In this document: positions 18,093 to 31,055 of the stretch, piece after piece
Layout of the letters: each line of letters starts with the position of its first letter
How positions within the stretch are numbered: position 1 is the stretch's first letter
Source of the DNA: Phanerodontia chrysosporium
Lineage: Eukaryota > Basidiomycota > Agaricomycetes > Polyporales > Phanerochaetaceae
Length of the DNA: 64,000 bases
Assembly: GCA_001910725.1 (NCBI GenBank)
Contig: MJGA01000006.1
Location: forward strand, 1,302,001-1,366,000
Direction: 5' to 3'
Translations under genes and position numbers: made by a program
Notes under the pieces: generated by a model
Database searches by the model: none
What the model was told of the DNA's origin: nothing
What the model saw: the letters and a program-made list of their open reading frames with translations, nothing else

Positions 18093-19677
18093 GGAGACGG
18101 TGGGCCAGTTAATTGTCCCCAGCGTTGGATAGCGGTCTTGAATGACTGAAAGTCGTGTAGAGCAGAAAGGTCCTTGCTTTCACAAAAAATATTGAAGGTC
18201 AGAAGTTCCGTGCTGATAGTCGGCCGGCACGGACGACGAGTGGTACCGTAGACTTTCTGGTAGCTCCTCTGAAGTTATACACCTATACAAAAGCCCCGTG
18301 AACATCTAACCTTGTTATAGCAAGGCTCTCGTGAGTTCTGCGATAGGACTGGCTCTACACATGAAGTACCGGCGTTGCTGCTAAGAAGACGGACCTGCCG
18401 TCATCCCGCACGCAGCCCATTGAGTGAACGGCCGCATGCGGGAATCATATCGTCATCTGGTCCATAATTTCCGTATGCCCTCGTGTCTATCATCATAGCT
18501 TGCGTCCGATAATACTTCCTAGTAAACTGCAACGGTGAAACATGCACGTTGATCGACGCAAGGATTAATATGGTCACGGTGCCTTGAGTACTTGAACTTA
18601 CCGATGTCGGACGCGTGCATTAGGAATCAGACCGTGCGCGGCGAGTTCAAACGGCGCTGCCAAGCAACACCACATATTCATGAGATGAGTTGTCACTTCC
18701 AAGAAGCGTAGGCATACGGACCTGTATGTGTGCTCGGCTGATCAGTGTCGTTGGGCTGCGAGAAGTGAGCGAACAGCGAGCGAACGAGACGCACAACAAG
18801 TGCTTACTAAGCGAGGGAGCCGAAAGAGGAAAGTGGAGACGTTCTCGACTATCCTCTCGCCTCCACTCGCCTCGCTCCTTCGCTCGCTCCTCAAAGCAAC
18901 CCACCCAACCCACAGTGCCTTGTGGTGGTGAGCCGTTTCGTCAACGCCGCTGCATCGCGCTCGAGCGGGATTTCGGCCAGCCTTCAGCCCCGCCGCAGAG
19001 GTCGGGTTCTGCCACGGCAATCGCGTTCCGACGCAGCCGCACCCTTGCGCGCGGCCTTCCGGTCGTCGCCGCCTGCAGAACCCGGCGAGCAGGGCACGAG
19101 CCTCCGCCAGCGGCCCGCCAAGTGCGGCTGCTGCCCGCGGCCGAAATCCGTCTCACGGCAACAAAGTAGCGAGACTAAGCACGCCAGTGCAAGGCAAAAA
19201 ATTAGCAAATATCATAATCACCAAACCCCAGCGCTGCGTGACACCCACCTCGATTATAACCTCACGCAGCGCTACACCCTCGCTTTCCGGTGCGCGAACT
19301 AAGCATTAGGAAGCTTGCGTGCAGCGAGATGCTATTATCTTTCAAAAGTTAGAGTTTGTGACTATGCTGTCGCCGATTGAGAGATATGCGCGCACAAAAG
19401 AACTTAACTCTTCATATAGCCATCGTGCCTAGTGGTGCTCATGTTCACAATATTGCGTAGTTCATGAGCGTGCGTGAACGTGGTTGGAACGTGGTTACGA
19501 CTTCGAGCGAGTCGGAAGGACGGCTGGGTCCCTGGCGCCGATAGTTGGCGTCTACCGGAAGAAACTCGGAGACTACATTTGTTTCGACCACGACCAAGGT
19601 TTTTGTTGACCCTCGCTCGCCGCTAGGTATGTCTCAAATAGTGAGTACGCTTTGAGACGGGTGGCTCATTGAACAGA
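18093..19677. other. Intergenic; one long inverted repeat
   Basis: No gene could be supported. The GC-rich stretch 18800-19170 gives overlapping ORFs on both strands without domain character. The only distinctive structure is the inverted repeat at 19230-19273. Confidence 0.5.
19230..19273. repeat. Perfect 12-bp inverted repeat
   Basis: AGCGCTGCGTGA at 19230-19241 and its exact complement at 19262-19273, with a 20-nt loop. It lies about 400 bp upstream of RFT1. It could form a stable hairpin or bind a dimeric factor. Confidence 0.8.
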
Positions 19678-21459
19678 ATGGCAGGCCGGAAAGCATCGAC
19701 CACTGCTCCCCAGAATCAACCCGCAAACAGCCTCGTATCCGCTTCCCTTGCCTCCGCATCTTCGCTTGTTCTGCTCCAGTTACTCTCGAGAGTATTCACC
19801 TTCATTCTCAACCAAGCCCTCGTTCGACTTGTCACTCCTCAAGTCTTTGGTACAGCTTCGATACAGTTCGAGCTCCTCCTCTCTACCATCCTCTTTCTGT
19901 CCCGAGAAGGCGTCCGCAATGCCCTGCTTCGTTCGACGGAAGACAAAGCGCAGCCTAAGCAGTCCACTCTCACCTACAACATCTCCTTGCTGCCTGTTCT
20001 CTTAGGCGCGCCGGTTGCTGCTGCGTCACTCTGCATATACCTCTTCTCGAGCTCGTCGATCACCTCATCACAGCCTCACTTCCACCTCAGCGCCGTCATA
20101 TATGCCCTTGCTGCCTTCTGCGAGCTGCTCTCGGAGCCCTTGTACATCCGGGCCCAAAATGAACTACGCTTCGACGTTCGTGTCAAGGCAGAAGGCTCCG
20201 CGGTGTTCATGAAGACCTTGGTCACATTTCTCTGCCTCGTAATGCTATCCCCGGATTGGGCTCTCGTCGCGTTCGCCGCAGGACAAGCAGCGTATGGCCT
20301 TGCAATGCTAGTCGGCTTTCTCAGGGCATATAATTTCAATGCAGGCTTCTGGCCAGTGAAAGTGAAGACTTTGGTACATGGCAAGTGAGTACTGCCTCCT
20401 GTACCCAACGCTTTCTGCTAACCGATACATAGCACCAAGACTGAGTACTTCGACACGAAGCTGTTGCATCTATCTGCAGCTATGACCGGACAGTCACTTA
20501 TCAAGCATTTTCTCACAGAAGGCGACAAGTTCCTTGTTTCACGACTCAGTCCTCTCGCTGACCAAGGTGGATATGCGGTAGCTTCTAACTATGGTGAGTC
20601 TGCATCCAATTTCTGCGCATACATACGCATTGAATACGTGGTCCCTAGGTTCGCTTGTTGCCCGCATCATATTTCAGCCAATCGAAGAGACGTCTCGACT
20701 GTTGTTCTCAAAGACGCTGTCGTCGACGGGCGAAAATAGCCCTGACAGCCTGCAAGTCACCTCGAACGTGCTGATGGTCCTCCTCCTCTTGTTCACGCAC
20801 CTCCTCCTTCTGCTCGTGACTTTCGCACCGCCGTACCTTAACCTCGCCCTGCGACTGGTGCTGCCGTCCCGCTACCTGCAGACCTCTGCTCCAGCGATCC
20901 TACGCACCTACATCTACTACATCCCAACAATGGCCTTCAACGGCGTTCTCGAAGCCTTCTTTACCTCCACGGCGACTCCTGCCGACCTTCGCGCCCAGAG
21001 CCGCTGGCTCCTGTTCTTCTCCTTGGGCTTCGTCGGCACAGCGGTGCTGCTTGCGCGCGGCCTCGGGCTCGGCGACACGGGGCTTGTATGGGCGAACGTG
21101 GCGAATCTGTGGATGCGGGCCCTCTACGCCTGGACGTTCACCGTACGATTCTTCCGCGAGCGTGGCGCGGCGCAGCTTGTGCATTGGACGAAGGCGATGC
21201 CGCCGTTGAAGGTTCTGATGCTGTTCGCCGGAGCCGCAGCGTTTACCCGATGGAGTGAAGCGAGCCTTGGTCGTCGCCCTCTAACACTAGGCGCCCAAGC
21301 ACCCCATGTTTTCGTCGGCGCAACCTGCGCTCTCGCGTGTCTTCTTGCTTGGTGAGCAACCTCATTTGTATATTGCGAGTAAAGTCTAACGAGGGGCATA
21401 GTATTTATTGGGAACGGAAGACGTTTAGAGCAGCCTACTCGTTGCTCCGTAGACGATAG
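19678..21459 (+). CDS. RFT1: RFT1-type lipid-linked oligosaccharide transporter
   Basis: Endoplasmic-reticulum multi-pass membrane protein of the Rft1 family, needed for N-glycosylation; a role in flipping the Man5 dolichol-linked precursor is proposed but debated. Exons: 19678-20384, 20433-20593, 20649-21351 and 21402-21459, all with GT-AG introns of 48-55 nt and in phase. They give 542 residues, the usual family length. Recognisable blocks are the N-terminal LLSRVFTFILNQ, LLHLSAAMTGQSLIKHFLTE around residue 245, and NYGSLVARIIFQPIEE near residue 288. The last intron replaces an early stop and gives a basic C-terminus (LLRRR). The start is the ATG at 19678; the frame upstream has only a TTG. 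Confidence 0.93.
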
Positions 21460-21538
21460 ATGATACAGTATAGATGCTTGAGCATGCATCAATAAGACAT
21501 CGCTCTCCACCATCCGGCCGTCACAGTCCCCCCTGCAA

Positions 21539-23654
21539 TCAGATCTTTTTCTCGTACAACCACCGACGCAACAGTTCGAGCGACTCCACGGGCTTGTCAT
21601 AGGGTGCCTGAACGCATGAATGGCGTATTAGTTAAACCTTGGAAGTGGAGGTAATTTGCACTTACCATGTGCCCAGCACCGTCGACGGTTGCGAACGCGA
21701 AATTCTTCGCGCTGCGAGTTACACCTGCGACGTGGCCATCGACATACCACTGCGTCAGCGGCTGGCTTCGGAACTCGTCTTGGCCTGTCCACTCGAGCGC
21801 GAGCGACATCTCCTCGTTGCCGCGCTGTCCAACACCCGATGCTGCCGTCAGTGCCTGCACACCAAATAACGAGGAAAACACACGCACCCAGTTACAGACA
21901 AAGTCGTTCGCGCCGATGTACAGCAGCACCCGCACGCCGCGCTCGAGCAGCGCGCCGATGTAGAACTGCGTCGGGAACTGGGCGTCGAGCGTGCGCGCGA
22001 ACGCGAGCCCTACCCAGTCCGCGTGCGTCGTGTAGTTCTTGACGGCGGCGTCCGCGCCGATGGCCTTGCGCACATCGGGCTCGTTCAGGTACTTCTCGAT
22101 GTCACTGACGGCGCGTATCAGTGTTTCTGCCATTGAGGACGGTTGGGGAGACCTACTCTGCAACCTCGTAGCACAGGCTTCCGATGCTACGACGCATGTC
22201 AGCGGCACGCCGGCGCCGCGGTATAAGAAAGGACGCACCATTTCTTTGTGAGGTCGTATGGGTTGAGGCCTATGGCCACAATCAGCATCATGGATGACCG
22301 TTGGACGTGCACTGGTGTCCGTACCGAGGCTCTCGTATGGCGCTAGCACAGTCTCTGAGCAGAAATTGGACGCGACGCTGCAGTCGATGGGGTCTTTCAT
22401 GTTGATGCACGATTCTTGGAGCCACTTCTCGCAGCGGGAGAGCTGGTGGAGGTCACATCAGAGGCTGTCTTTTAAAATGGAATGGCAACATACGTGGCGC
22501 TTCATGTCGACGCAGGTCCTGCGGCGGGGAGATGAGAGGATTGACAACATGAAGGGGTGCAAGATCCTACGTGATACTCTGCACAGGAGCCATGGTGACG
22601 TTCGTGCACTGCACCTCGTAGTGGGCCTTGAACATCGTCGACCACTCCGTGCATCCGTTTCCTGTGAACCTCCCACGTCACACAGACATCCTTACAACTT
22701 TACCGACGGACACCTACCGATGAGGACCGACTGAAGGTTAATCGGCGTTATACCTGCCTTGGCCAGCCCCGCGTTCTGCTCGTAAATGGCGGTCGCAAAT
22801 AGAGGAAGGTAGCGTCCCTGTTCAGCGAACCCCAAATTAACGTTACCAGAGGCCCGCGTTGGGCTCGGGGAATGCTCACCCCATAAGACTCGCCAGAGAG
22901 GTGGAAGCCACGACCCTTGAACTTGCTGAAATGCTCGAAGAAGATGGCGACAAATGCCGCGACATCTTTTGCGGCCTCCTCAGTCGTGCTCTGCATATTC
23001 CATAGTCCGTGGGCGTAGATGGAAGATAGACAATGTCAGACTTACGACTGCCTCCCCGTAGTCTGCATAGGAGAAGCCAACGCCAACAGGCTGGTCAATG
23101 AAGAAAATGTTGGAGACTTCGTTCCAGGAATATGGGTTGAAGGTTGTGTTCTTCGGTGTTGTAACCCTGCAGGGACCAAGCTCCATGAACAGTCCAATTG
23201 CAGACGAACCACCTGGCCCGCCGTTCGTCCAGAAGACCACGTCGTCGTGCTCTGGGTCGCGCCGACTCTCGAAGAAGTAGAAGAAGAGGTGCCGCGCCTC
23301 GATATCTATGTATCCCGTGTAGGCACTGTCCAAATCATGATTCATCAGCACCCCAGCGCTGGCAATGAGTTAAGGTACACACTTGGCAGTCCCATCGCAG
23401 AATTCAGACTTCTTGATGCGAACGTTGTAGTGAGGGAATGCGCTATGACCAAGATGTGTATAGCCTTCGGAGGATAGATATGACAGCTCTCCGAGAGCTT
23501 GAGAAGCCACGGTATCTTGGCCATGAAACAAGTACGAGGGTCCGTTGCCAGATGATACCACAGGAACCTGGGCACCACCCGCAAACGTGGCATGGCTTAC
23601 GGCCTGAAAAGTCGTGAGAAGGAAAGCGCTCCAGACATGTCCGGTGAAGACCAT
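21539..23654 (-). CDS. Serine carboxypeptidase, family S10 (carboxypeptidase Y-like), copy 1
   Basis: A secreted or vacuolar peptidase removing C-terminal residues. The ATG at 23654 opens a hydrophobic signal peptide. Multiple short introns; blocks in order: FCDGTAK, NGGPGGSS (oxyanion region), GELGPC-type MELGPCRV, FIDQPVGVGFSY, nucleophile HLSGESYG near 22880, GRYLPLFA in the next exon, NGCTEW, catalytic Asp in GANDFVCNW, EWTGQ, catalytic His in VDGAGHM near 21670, and a last exon coding APYDKP up to the TGA at 21539. The Ser-Asp-His triad is complete and I see no frameshift. It is convergent with RFT1, with 79 bp between stop codons. Related copies are at 27.1 kb (relic) and 45.7 kb. Confidence 0.9.
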
Positions 23655-26600
23655 AGCAGAGACAAGTCAACACCTCTTGTTGGAGGTCGACGTCGGGCAG
23701 ACGCAACGCATCCTTATGACTGGATCTTATAGTGCCTGGAGTACCCGTGTGAATGCCGATTAGTGTCGGCCAATCAGCGTTGCTTGACACAGACCGCAGT
23801 ACCTCACAGGTGATGACACATATGCCGATCCAGGGATACATCTCCGAGCTGTCCGGTCACCATGTGGGCAGCATCTGCACTCGCATGGGTATGTCGCCTG
23901 CGGTCTGAGGCTTGAGCTTGAGCGTCGCGCCGCGATGAATGCTGCGCCTCAGCGGGGAGTCTGGCTTTGACAGCCGCAGTCAAGGTCAAAACGGCGCCCT
24001 TTTACGCTTGCGACAGTCTGCGGTTTACCTTGGACGACGATGGTTGAGAATAGAAGGATTGGTGAAACAGTAAGACATTGCAATGAGTCACGCTTGCCGG
24101 GTGGCGGCAACTACCGCGCCACGATGGTTGCACGTGACCATCCCCGGCCTTCACCGAGGTTGTTTTTCGCTCTGCACTCGGTCTACACAATCCACTCAGA
24201 ATATTCAGAAGAAGCTTGTCAACCATCCGGAGAAAAGTGCCCAGTATGTTCAAATATTTGGCATGGGTGCTTTTATACTGAATAATAGGTCTCGAGGATT
24301 TCGATGTGATCTCTGTCAGAATCAGTGTCGGTGAACAGCTCGACGGGGGAACGCTCGTCTCGTAAGTAAGGCTCTCAACCGCTACTTGCCTCTGTCTCTG
24401 TTAGAAGAGCTAGGTCTCAAGTACACTTGTAACCAAACGAAGGTACGCTACTGACTCGGCATTCTACTATCCATATCCGAGTCGACGGTGATAACGGCCC
24501 AAACCTCCTGGCAAGCCGACTCCCGCAGGGGTCACATCGTCTGCAGACGTCATATATGACACTCGCTGCCTCCGCTCGGTGATCAACCGCAAGATTTGCG
24601 AGCCTGGTCGATCCCTACACCGGCCCCTTTTCCATGCCATGCCAGGCACTTGGCCGACTGCTTCAGCAGTGAGATATCTTGACAATATCCTCCAGCGATG
24701 GTGTCTGATCATCTCGGATGCAGTTATACGTGCGCAGCAAGTCGCACATTTATGACACGCAGATCGTTTGTCACCTGGTCGCGGCGAAAGACGGTGTCCG
24801 GCCGTATGTCATCAATCGCCTTCGGAGTCCGGTGCTTAAGAACCGAGCCTAGCCAGGGCACCCGGTGCGTAGCATCCGTCGCGGAAACAATTATTTAACG
24901 TTTGACTATGAATTACGCTATCTGCGGCAGTGCTGTGCCGCTCCCCGGCTGTCGCAGAATCACGTTCACGCCTCAATCCGGGCTAGAGCGGCGCAGATCG
25001 GCCAAGCAATGTCCATGACAGGCGTCCAGCACGTTCCCGCGACTGGCGCAACTAAACGTGGCCATGGTCGTATGTTCCAGACGTCTCTCTGCTGTGTAGG
25101 CTGGTCAGCTGAGTGCACTGACATCGGCTCTCGAGATGCTTCCACCCGCTGTGCGGGTTCTGAATCTCAACATTCAGGAAGAATCCTTCGCCTCTATCCA
25201 TCCGGTTTCTGTTTAGTTGTCAAACGCAAGGCTGCCCCAACTCTACGCTACCCTCGCTCGTGTCTTTGCCCACGTCAACCATGACAACCCCAGGTGATGT
25301 CCGTCCGGATGTGATCTCAAGGCTTGAGCTCGTCCCGGCATGCATCACGGCTCTTCCATTGCACCGGACTCGCTAGAGGATGCGCGTACCACGAACCCGC
25401 CCAAGAGAAGGCGATCTACCACCGCAATTTCGTCGGCGAATGTACACGCTTTCCTCGCAGTCGTGTTGTTCTCTTGTTCTCTCCACCCCAAAACGCATGT
25501 CCTGCCGTCGGACGAGCCTGACAGCACCCGGAGCCTGCGCGTGCAGATTGACCCGGGCCGCCCAGGCTGTGCTGTTCGCCAAGCCGTCCAGGAGGCCTCA
25601 TCTTCAGGCGCGAAAGCGCTACCGCGGCTTCGTGCCTGGCTGCCCCACGACGGCAGCCCATGGTGGCGCACGCTGATGCACCTTTATCTCCGTGGGGCCT
25701 CGTGACTGGCTGGCTGGCCCGTCCTGCAGCATCTCAACGGGCCCAGGCCGTCCTATCTTCTTGCTGCTTCCCGGCCTCCGAAGCGCAGGTTTTGACGTTC
25801 CCGCTCCGCTTATCTTCATTGCACCAGTCCTTATTGCATCCGCGAATACGTCAAGGGTTCCAGGCACTTAGATTTATCGGAGAATCTTAGTTGCCCTTCT
25901 ATCCCGACCTTGCTGTAGCTTACATTGCAGGGTAAGGCAATCTCAACCTAGTCTAGCACGCCACTTGGTATCAGTGTTTGCCTGGAAGGCTTTGTTACAC
26001 GCCCCTTCGCGATGTATTGCGGCTCTTACGGTAGACTGCAATATCTGTTTGGCGGCTGCCTCGTGCCCGCATGTCCTACCGCATGCCGGCGGCTCAGACC
26101 AGCGCTGTACATCCTCCCTCAGTGCTTCATTGATGCAGCTCTCAAATCTTACGATACATGTACAAATGAGCAGCTCTTACCACTAAGGTATAACAAACAT
26201 GTTTCACGGAAATGACCGTGGGATCCTGCAGAAAGCGGGGTGGATGCTAGTTGAACGGCAGCGCAACGTGGTACAGCGCTCGGGTCTGCATAGTCCAGGA
26301 TGACAAGGCGCAAGGCACTGATCTCGAATGCCGTCTAGCAATTGTGAAGGAATGGTTGGAAAGGGTTCGTGAGAGCCCACCCGAACTCCTGACAAGCGAT
26401 TCGCAACACTATGGAGGACTGGAGATGCAGCGTGTCGTTGCTCATTGTATACTGTGGAGCAAGAACCGCACGCGCAGCAAAGCATTGCACTGCAGATCCG
26501 TTCAAGTGTATTACGGCTCTCACGCAATCGGTGTGTGCGATGAGCATGGGATAGACTTCGTGTCTCAGCTCAGGGGCATGTCTCTGCGGAACAGTCGACG

Positions 26601-27089
26601 AACCTTGTTTGCATTGACTAGAGTCCGGAGCAATAGGAAATAACCTGGGGAGGGCCAGACAATGTGTGGCACCGAGTTCGGACCTCATATTACATAAAGT
26701 TGACGGTGGGCTGCCCCGGCACAGCACGGGGCGGCGTGCTCACCCTCGCAGTGCACGCAGGAGTAGCAGCAAGAAGCCGTGTATCCTATCCTGCAACGAC
26801 CGCGGCAGGATCGAAGCAGCTCTATTGGGATCTCAGATGCAGATCAAGCCCTTGAATGCGTGATTAATAACAGACTTCGACCCCTTTGTGCAACGGGGAG
26901 CCCATGGGCACCGCCAGTGCTGTCCAAAGACGTAAGGTATGACTCGACACCACCGGACCCACGAGCGAGGGGGACTATCACCGGCCTGTACGAGACCAAA
27001 TAGGCAAGAACAGCGCTACCTAGCTTCCTCCCGCACCTGTGCATTCTACCCCGTATTGGCAATGTCTCACAATGCCCTTCAATCAAATC
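23655..27089. other. Gene-poor stretch; one recurrent promoter-type motif
   Basis: No gene is supported on either strand; ORFs are short, overlapping and without domain character. The upstream region of carboxypeptidase copy 1 contains the composite motif at 24113-24137. Nothing else is clear. Confidence 0.5.
24113..24137 (+). promoter_or_regulatory. Composite GCGCCAC / CACGTG motif, copy a
   Basis: ACCGCGCCAC, then 8 bases, then CACGTGA. It lies about 460 bp upstream of the carboxypeptidase ATG at 23654. The same arrangement recurs at 27779, 34065 and 37105. CACGTG is the E-box core bound by bHLH factors. Confidence 0.5.
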
Positions 27090-27640
27090 TAGAGTTCAGT
27101 CTCGTGCGGTCACCTTCTCAACAGCTCGAAAGACTCTAGCGACTTATCGTACGGTGCCTGTACTCGGGAAAAGAGAATTTTCAGAGACGCACTCAGCACT
27201 GATTACAGGGGCCTTACCATGTGTTCGACACCATCGATGGTCGCAAACGCCGAGTTCCGTGTCCTGCGCATCACGCTCGCGACGTGGTTACTGACATGTC
27301 ACGGCTTCAGCCGTTTGCTGCGAAACTTGTTCCTGCCGGTCCATTCTAGCGCGAGCGACATTTGCTCGTCGCCACGCTGCTCTGCCGCCGTGACACTGGT
27401 CAGCGCAGCCCTCGCTTCCGGCATTCAAGGGTGCTTGCTCACCCAATTGCAGACTGAGTCGTTTACGCCAGAGAATAGCAACACGAGCCTGCTGCGTACG
27501 AGCAAGGCACCGGTTTGGCATGGAAAGCATCAAACGAGCTGCGTTCGGGCTGTTGATGTTGAACGACGTTCTCTGAAACTGCGACAACCCTGAGGGGTCC
27601 TCACGCAGACGAGTCGCACCGTCTCTGCATTGGTGCGCGT
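27090..27640 (-). pseudogene. Relic of a family S10 carboxypeptidase, 3' half only
   Basis: Aligns by eye with the 3' part of carboxypeptidase copy 1: the last-exon sequence near 27115-27165, the intron, then the block corresponding to EWTGQ through the catalytic His. The His block reads FATIDGVEHM-like, with Gly replaced, and an in-frame stop lies where copy 1 has the QWYVDG segment. Further right, the counterpart of the Asp block (VCNW) is garbled. The N-terminal two thirds are missing. Substitutions and losses are spread along the copy, so this decay is not a single-base artefact. Confidence 0.75.
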
Positions 27641-27778
27641 TGAGTGTATTTAATTGAAGTCTATCTCTGGATTGCAGAGGAAGAGGAAGCGCAGAGATGT
27701 TAGGGCGAGTTGCGAGTATGTGACCCGAGTTATCGAGGCGTTGCGGACCATTTCGGGAAGGGCAACTGCGCGGCAATC

Positions 27779-27800
27779 ACCGCGCCACGGCGGCACGTGC
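27779..27800 (+). promoter_or_regulatory. Composite GCGCCAC / CACGTG motif, copy b
   Basis: ACCGCGCCAC, 5 bases, CACGTGC: the spacer is 3 bases shorter than in the other three copies. Its right flank resembles that of copy a (CCCGG then CTTC), so it probably descends from the promoter of the carboxypeptidase duplicate now decayed at 27.1 kb. Confidence 0.45.
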
Positions 27801-29381
27801 CTCCGCCCGGGCTTCTCCAGGACGCTTTGCTTTCTGGTCTTCCATCCTGTATTTGCGAGCGAGGGCCCGACAGCAACGAGCAGCTTTTATTGCCTTACAC
27901 TGTTTGGTCTTACATATTTACATTCACAACGACCTTGGCTCCTCGTACCGGGAGACAGCCTTATGGCACTTTGCCGAATCGCACCGGAACGTCTCTCGCG
28001 CAGTCACGAGCTCGAGGTGAACCTCTGCACCAGTCAAGGCCTCCAGGACAGAAATTACTAAACGTGTCTTAGCCCGAAACAGGACCCTGACAGTGAGTGT
28101 CCCTATGCGCTCGTGATGGCTAGACTCCTCAACTTAGCCTTACAGGTTCATTTGTATTTCATCACATTCGTGCGGCTTTGCTGAACGACGCCGGAAGGAT
28201 GCCGAGCGACTAAAACGCTGCGCACGGCCACCTGCGGTGGCATAGCTGGCCTCTCGAATGCTTCCGGCGTTCTTACCTTTCACTTCCGCACCACAATAGG
28301 GCAGACGTCATCTATGACTCGCGGAGTTCTCGCCGTCAATACGGGCTGGGAATGATCTGCATGATCTACAATTACGGTCGGTGTTAACATTTGTCGCAGC
28401 CGGTGCCGCAAGCTCAGGCACTTTCTCATGCTTCTACGTGCGTTACGCTCCGATCGCACATCCAGTTTATTCTCACTTCTGAAAGCCAGCATGGAGGGGT
28501 GCCGTAGAAAAGTCGTTTTCCAGAATGTTACGTTCCCACGTCACTGTACCCCCGAGAAACGGATCGGGAGTCCGGGACGTTGGATTTTCGATCACAAGTA
28601 ATGCATCTGAGATCTGCCCACCATGGCGAGGGTTGGAGTCGTTTCTAGGTCAGCCTGAGGTGCACCCATTGGTGGTACGGCTTCTCCTGGCCTCTCTCTG
28701 CGATCATGACCGCACTGATGTGTCTCCATTACTTTCAACGCTCGGTTCAATCGCCGTGCGACTTTCTTTACAGTTATGTGTCAAATTCCTAGCAACGAGG
28801 ATAGGGTTCAACTCCGTGCCGAACGACATCCTTGGATAAGCGCACAAGGATTGTGCAGCCGCGATGAGAAATATGCCGCACAAAGCAGCACCCGTCTCAG
28901 GACACAAGACCACGTGGGTATGATGCCGAAATTCCACCCCTGCGCATGCCGTAATCGCTGGGGGCTGGAGCCTGCCGTGTTGGGCCGCTCGCCGCTCGCG
29001 CCGCGATGTCTTGAATGAAGCTTCTTTCGTTTCTGTCACCAGCCTCAATAGAACCACATGTTTACGGACGACATGATTACCGCTCCTTCTCTGATCTTGA
29101 GGCCGGCTTTCTGGACGTGTCATACCACATAGATCACGGTAGGACTACCTTGATTGTAACAACAGAATGAATCGTTCTGTATGGATGGTTTCAGGGTACT
29201 GATCTCGAACGCCCGTCGTATTGCGGTGTCGAGACCGCGACATCTCATCTCAAGCACGGTGTTTCTCACCACTTAACACCGGATCCTCTCGTCACTTCCC
29301 GCGCGCTCTGGTATGCCTATTAGCGCAACAGCTGATTGGGCGTCGGTTGAGAGTGGGGAACCATTCTTGGCCAGATTCGCC

Positions 29382-29417
29382 CTGATAGGGGTTAGCTATC
29401 CACCGCTATATGTAGGC
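29382..29417 (+). promoter_or_regulatory. Core promoter block of Zn2Cys6 gene 1
   Basis: CTGATAGGGGT and, 24 bases from its start, CTATATGTAGGC. Both blocks and the exact spacing recur at 35290-35325 before Zn2Cys6 gene 2. The TATA-like part lies 157 bp upstream of the ATG. Confidence 0.6.
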
Positions 29418-29562
29418 AGGAAAACGAACGATATATAGCTCGTGTACCATTTGGCTCTTGGAAGATTGCGGTCGTCCCACCACACGCCTTCTCCATCTCT
29501 CCACTACTCTCTCAGACCAAACAATTCGCTCTCCATCAGGCAAAGTCGTCTCCGGCACTACC

Positions 29563-31055
29563 ATGCACGAGTCGTCGTCGCCAGAACGCTACTCAGAAAG
29601 GTCGCATACGCTTAGTGCACAGCCCAGGGTACGCATCAGCGCGGGGCGATCATCCGCAGAAGCTGTCTGGTCTCAGTATCCCGTCACTCCCTACGCCATA
29701 CCTTCCCTCATCGACGACCCTGCCCTTCGCGCACCTTCCTTCATTCACAATGCTCCTCAGAATAACATCCAGCCAGTCAGTACACCAGCCCTGCTTGCAA
29801 ATAATTTTCCGCATCCCGACAGCGCAGCGCACCATCCACCATGTCCACAGGCTATGCAGCCGTTCGACCCTCGAATGGACGCACAAATGCGACAGCGGAT
29901 GCATCACGAGTACAACTCCGCCGTCAACTCCGCGCACGCGTTGGACCCGCAACTTGTCTACCATCTCGTCTCCGCGGAACAAACGGGACAGCCTATCATT
30001 GGATGGAGCGCACGGGACACGCTGTTCTCTTCTGGTCCCACACCACGCCAACGCAGTGCCAAAGCGTGCCAGAAATGCCGGGAGCGCAAGACGAAGGTAC
30101 GCTACTTATTGTTCTCGACGCGGGGTCGCCGGCTGAGGGATTCTGGGTGACAGTGCTCGGGCACGGAACCGTGCACGCGCTGCGTGAGGCGCGGCCTGGC
30201 ATGCGTCTACGACACGGCTGCGACGCGTCGAGGGCGCCGAAAGTCCCGCACAGATATCCGCAGCGATGCATCGACACCAGAAACCGCAGCCGCCGACTCA
30301 CCCGTGGCGGAGTCTCCACACCACCCGATGAGGATGGTGGGCGACGCCGATCCGCCAGCCAATGCGCCCTACTACGACAGCGAGGGCCCGCTCGAGGGGC
30401 GGCCCACCCCCACCTCTTCCCCCGACGCACCTCTGCGCGACATCGACGAGGCAGCTCAGACGTCGCCATTTGAGCCGTCCCGCGACGAGTCGTGGCCAGC
30501 AGTCGGCGCAGGTGCCGCCGACGCCCCTGGGCCGGCCTCTGTCCGCTCGGTCCATTCCCAGCGTCCATGCGGCTCCACGCTGTTCTGTGACGTGTCGTTC
30601 ACGTAAGTTGGGACTTAGCCGCAAAGCCGGCCTCAGTACGCTGTTGCTCATCTGCCGTGCGCAGGACGACCGCGGACGCCTGCCCGGACACGCCTGCGGG
30701 GTGCGCGACGGCACGTCGCACGCCGGCGTCATCCATCTCATCATCGTCCTTGAAGGATGCGCTCGTTCAACAGCCGCGCCGCCGGATCTCTCAGGCCCTG
30801 CTTCTCTGCGCGCCTAGCCCCGTGGCAATTGTGCCCGACTGCGATCCCAGCCACGCTGCCCGTCCCGACTCAGAAGAGCCTGCAAGCTCCCTCGCCGAGA
30901 CAGCTGGATGCACGCTGCCCACTCGCCCTGCCATCGGGGAATCGCCCCGCGGAGGCCCTCCGCCGGACTGGACTCGCGCACAGCATGCCGTCGGCGCAGA
31001 CGCCCTCAGGCTCGAGGACGTTCTTGACCACTTTGGCACCAGTCGGCGGGTGTGA
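29563..31055 (+). CDS. Zn2Cys6 zinc-cluster protein, tandem copy 1
   Basis: A putative nuclear DNA-binding regulator of 457 residues. Exons: 29563-30096, 30154-30602 and 30665-31055, in phase, with GT-AG introns of 57 and 62 nt. The binuclear zinc cluster spans the first intron: ACQKCRERKTK joins CSGTEPCTRCVRRGLAC, fitting C-x2-C-x6-C-x5-C-x2-C-x6-C. Just before it is a GW block (QPIIGW) shared with the two paralogues. After it come a basic stretch and Ser/Pro/Asp-rich, probably disordered, sequence with a SSSLKDALV motif near the third exon start. I see no fungal-specific transcription-factor middle domain. The start ATG has a good context (ACCATGC). Targets are unknown. Confidence 0.82.

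Larger units (their letters stand above)
27641..29562. other. Intergenic between carboxypeptidase relic and Zn2Cys6 gene 1
   Basis: No gene is supported. It contains motif copy b at 27779 and the promoter block of Zn2Cys6 gene 1 at 29382-29417. Confidence 0.5.

Noticed and set aside
18690..19169. 159-codon plus-strand ORF in a GC-rich patch
   Set aside because: Overlaps equal-sized ORFs in other frames and has no conserved character.
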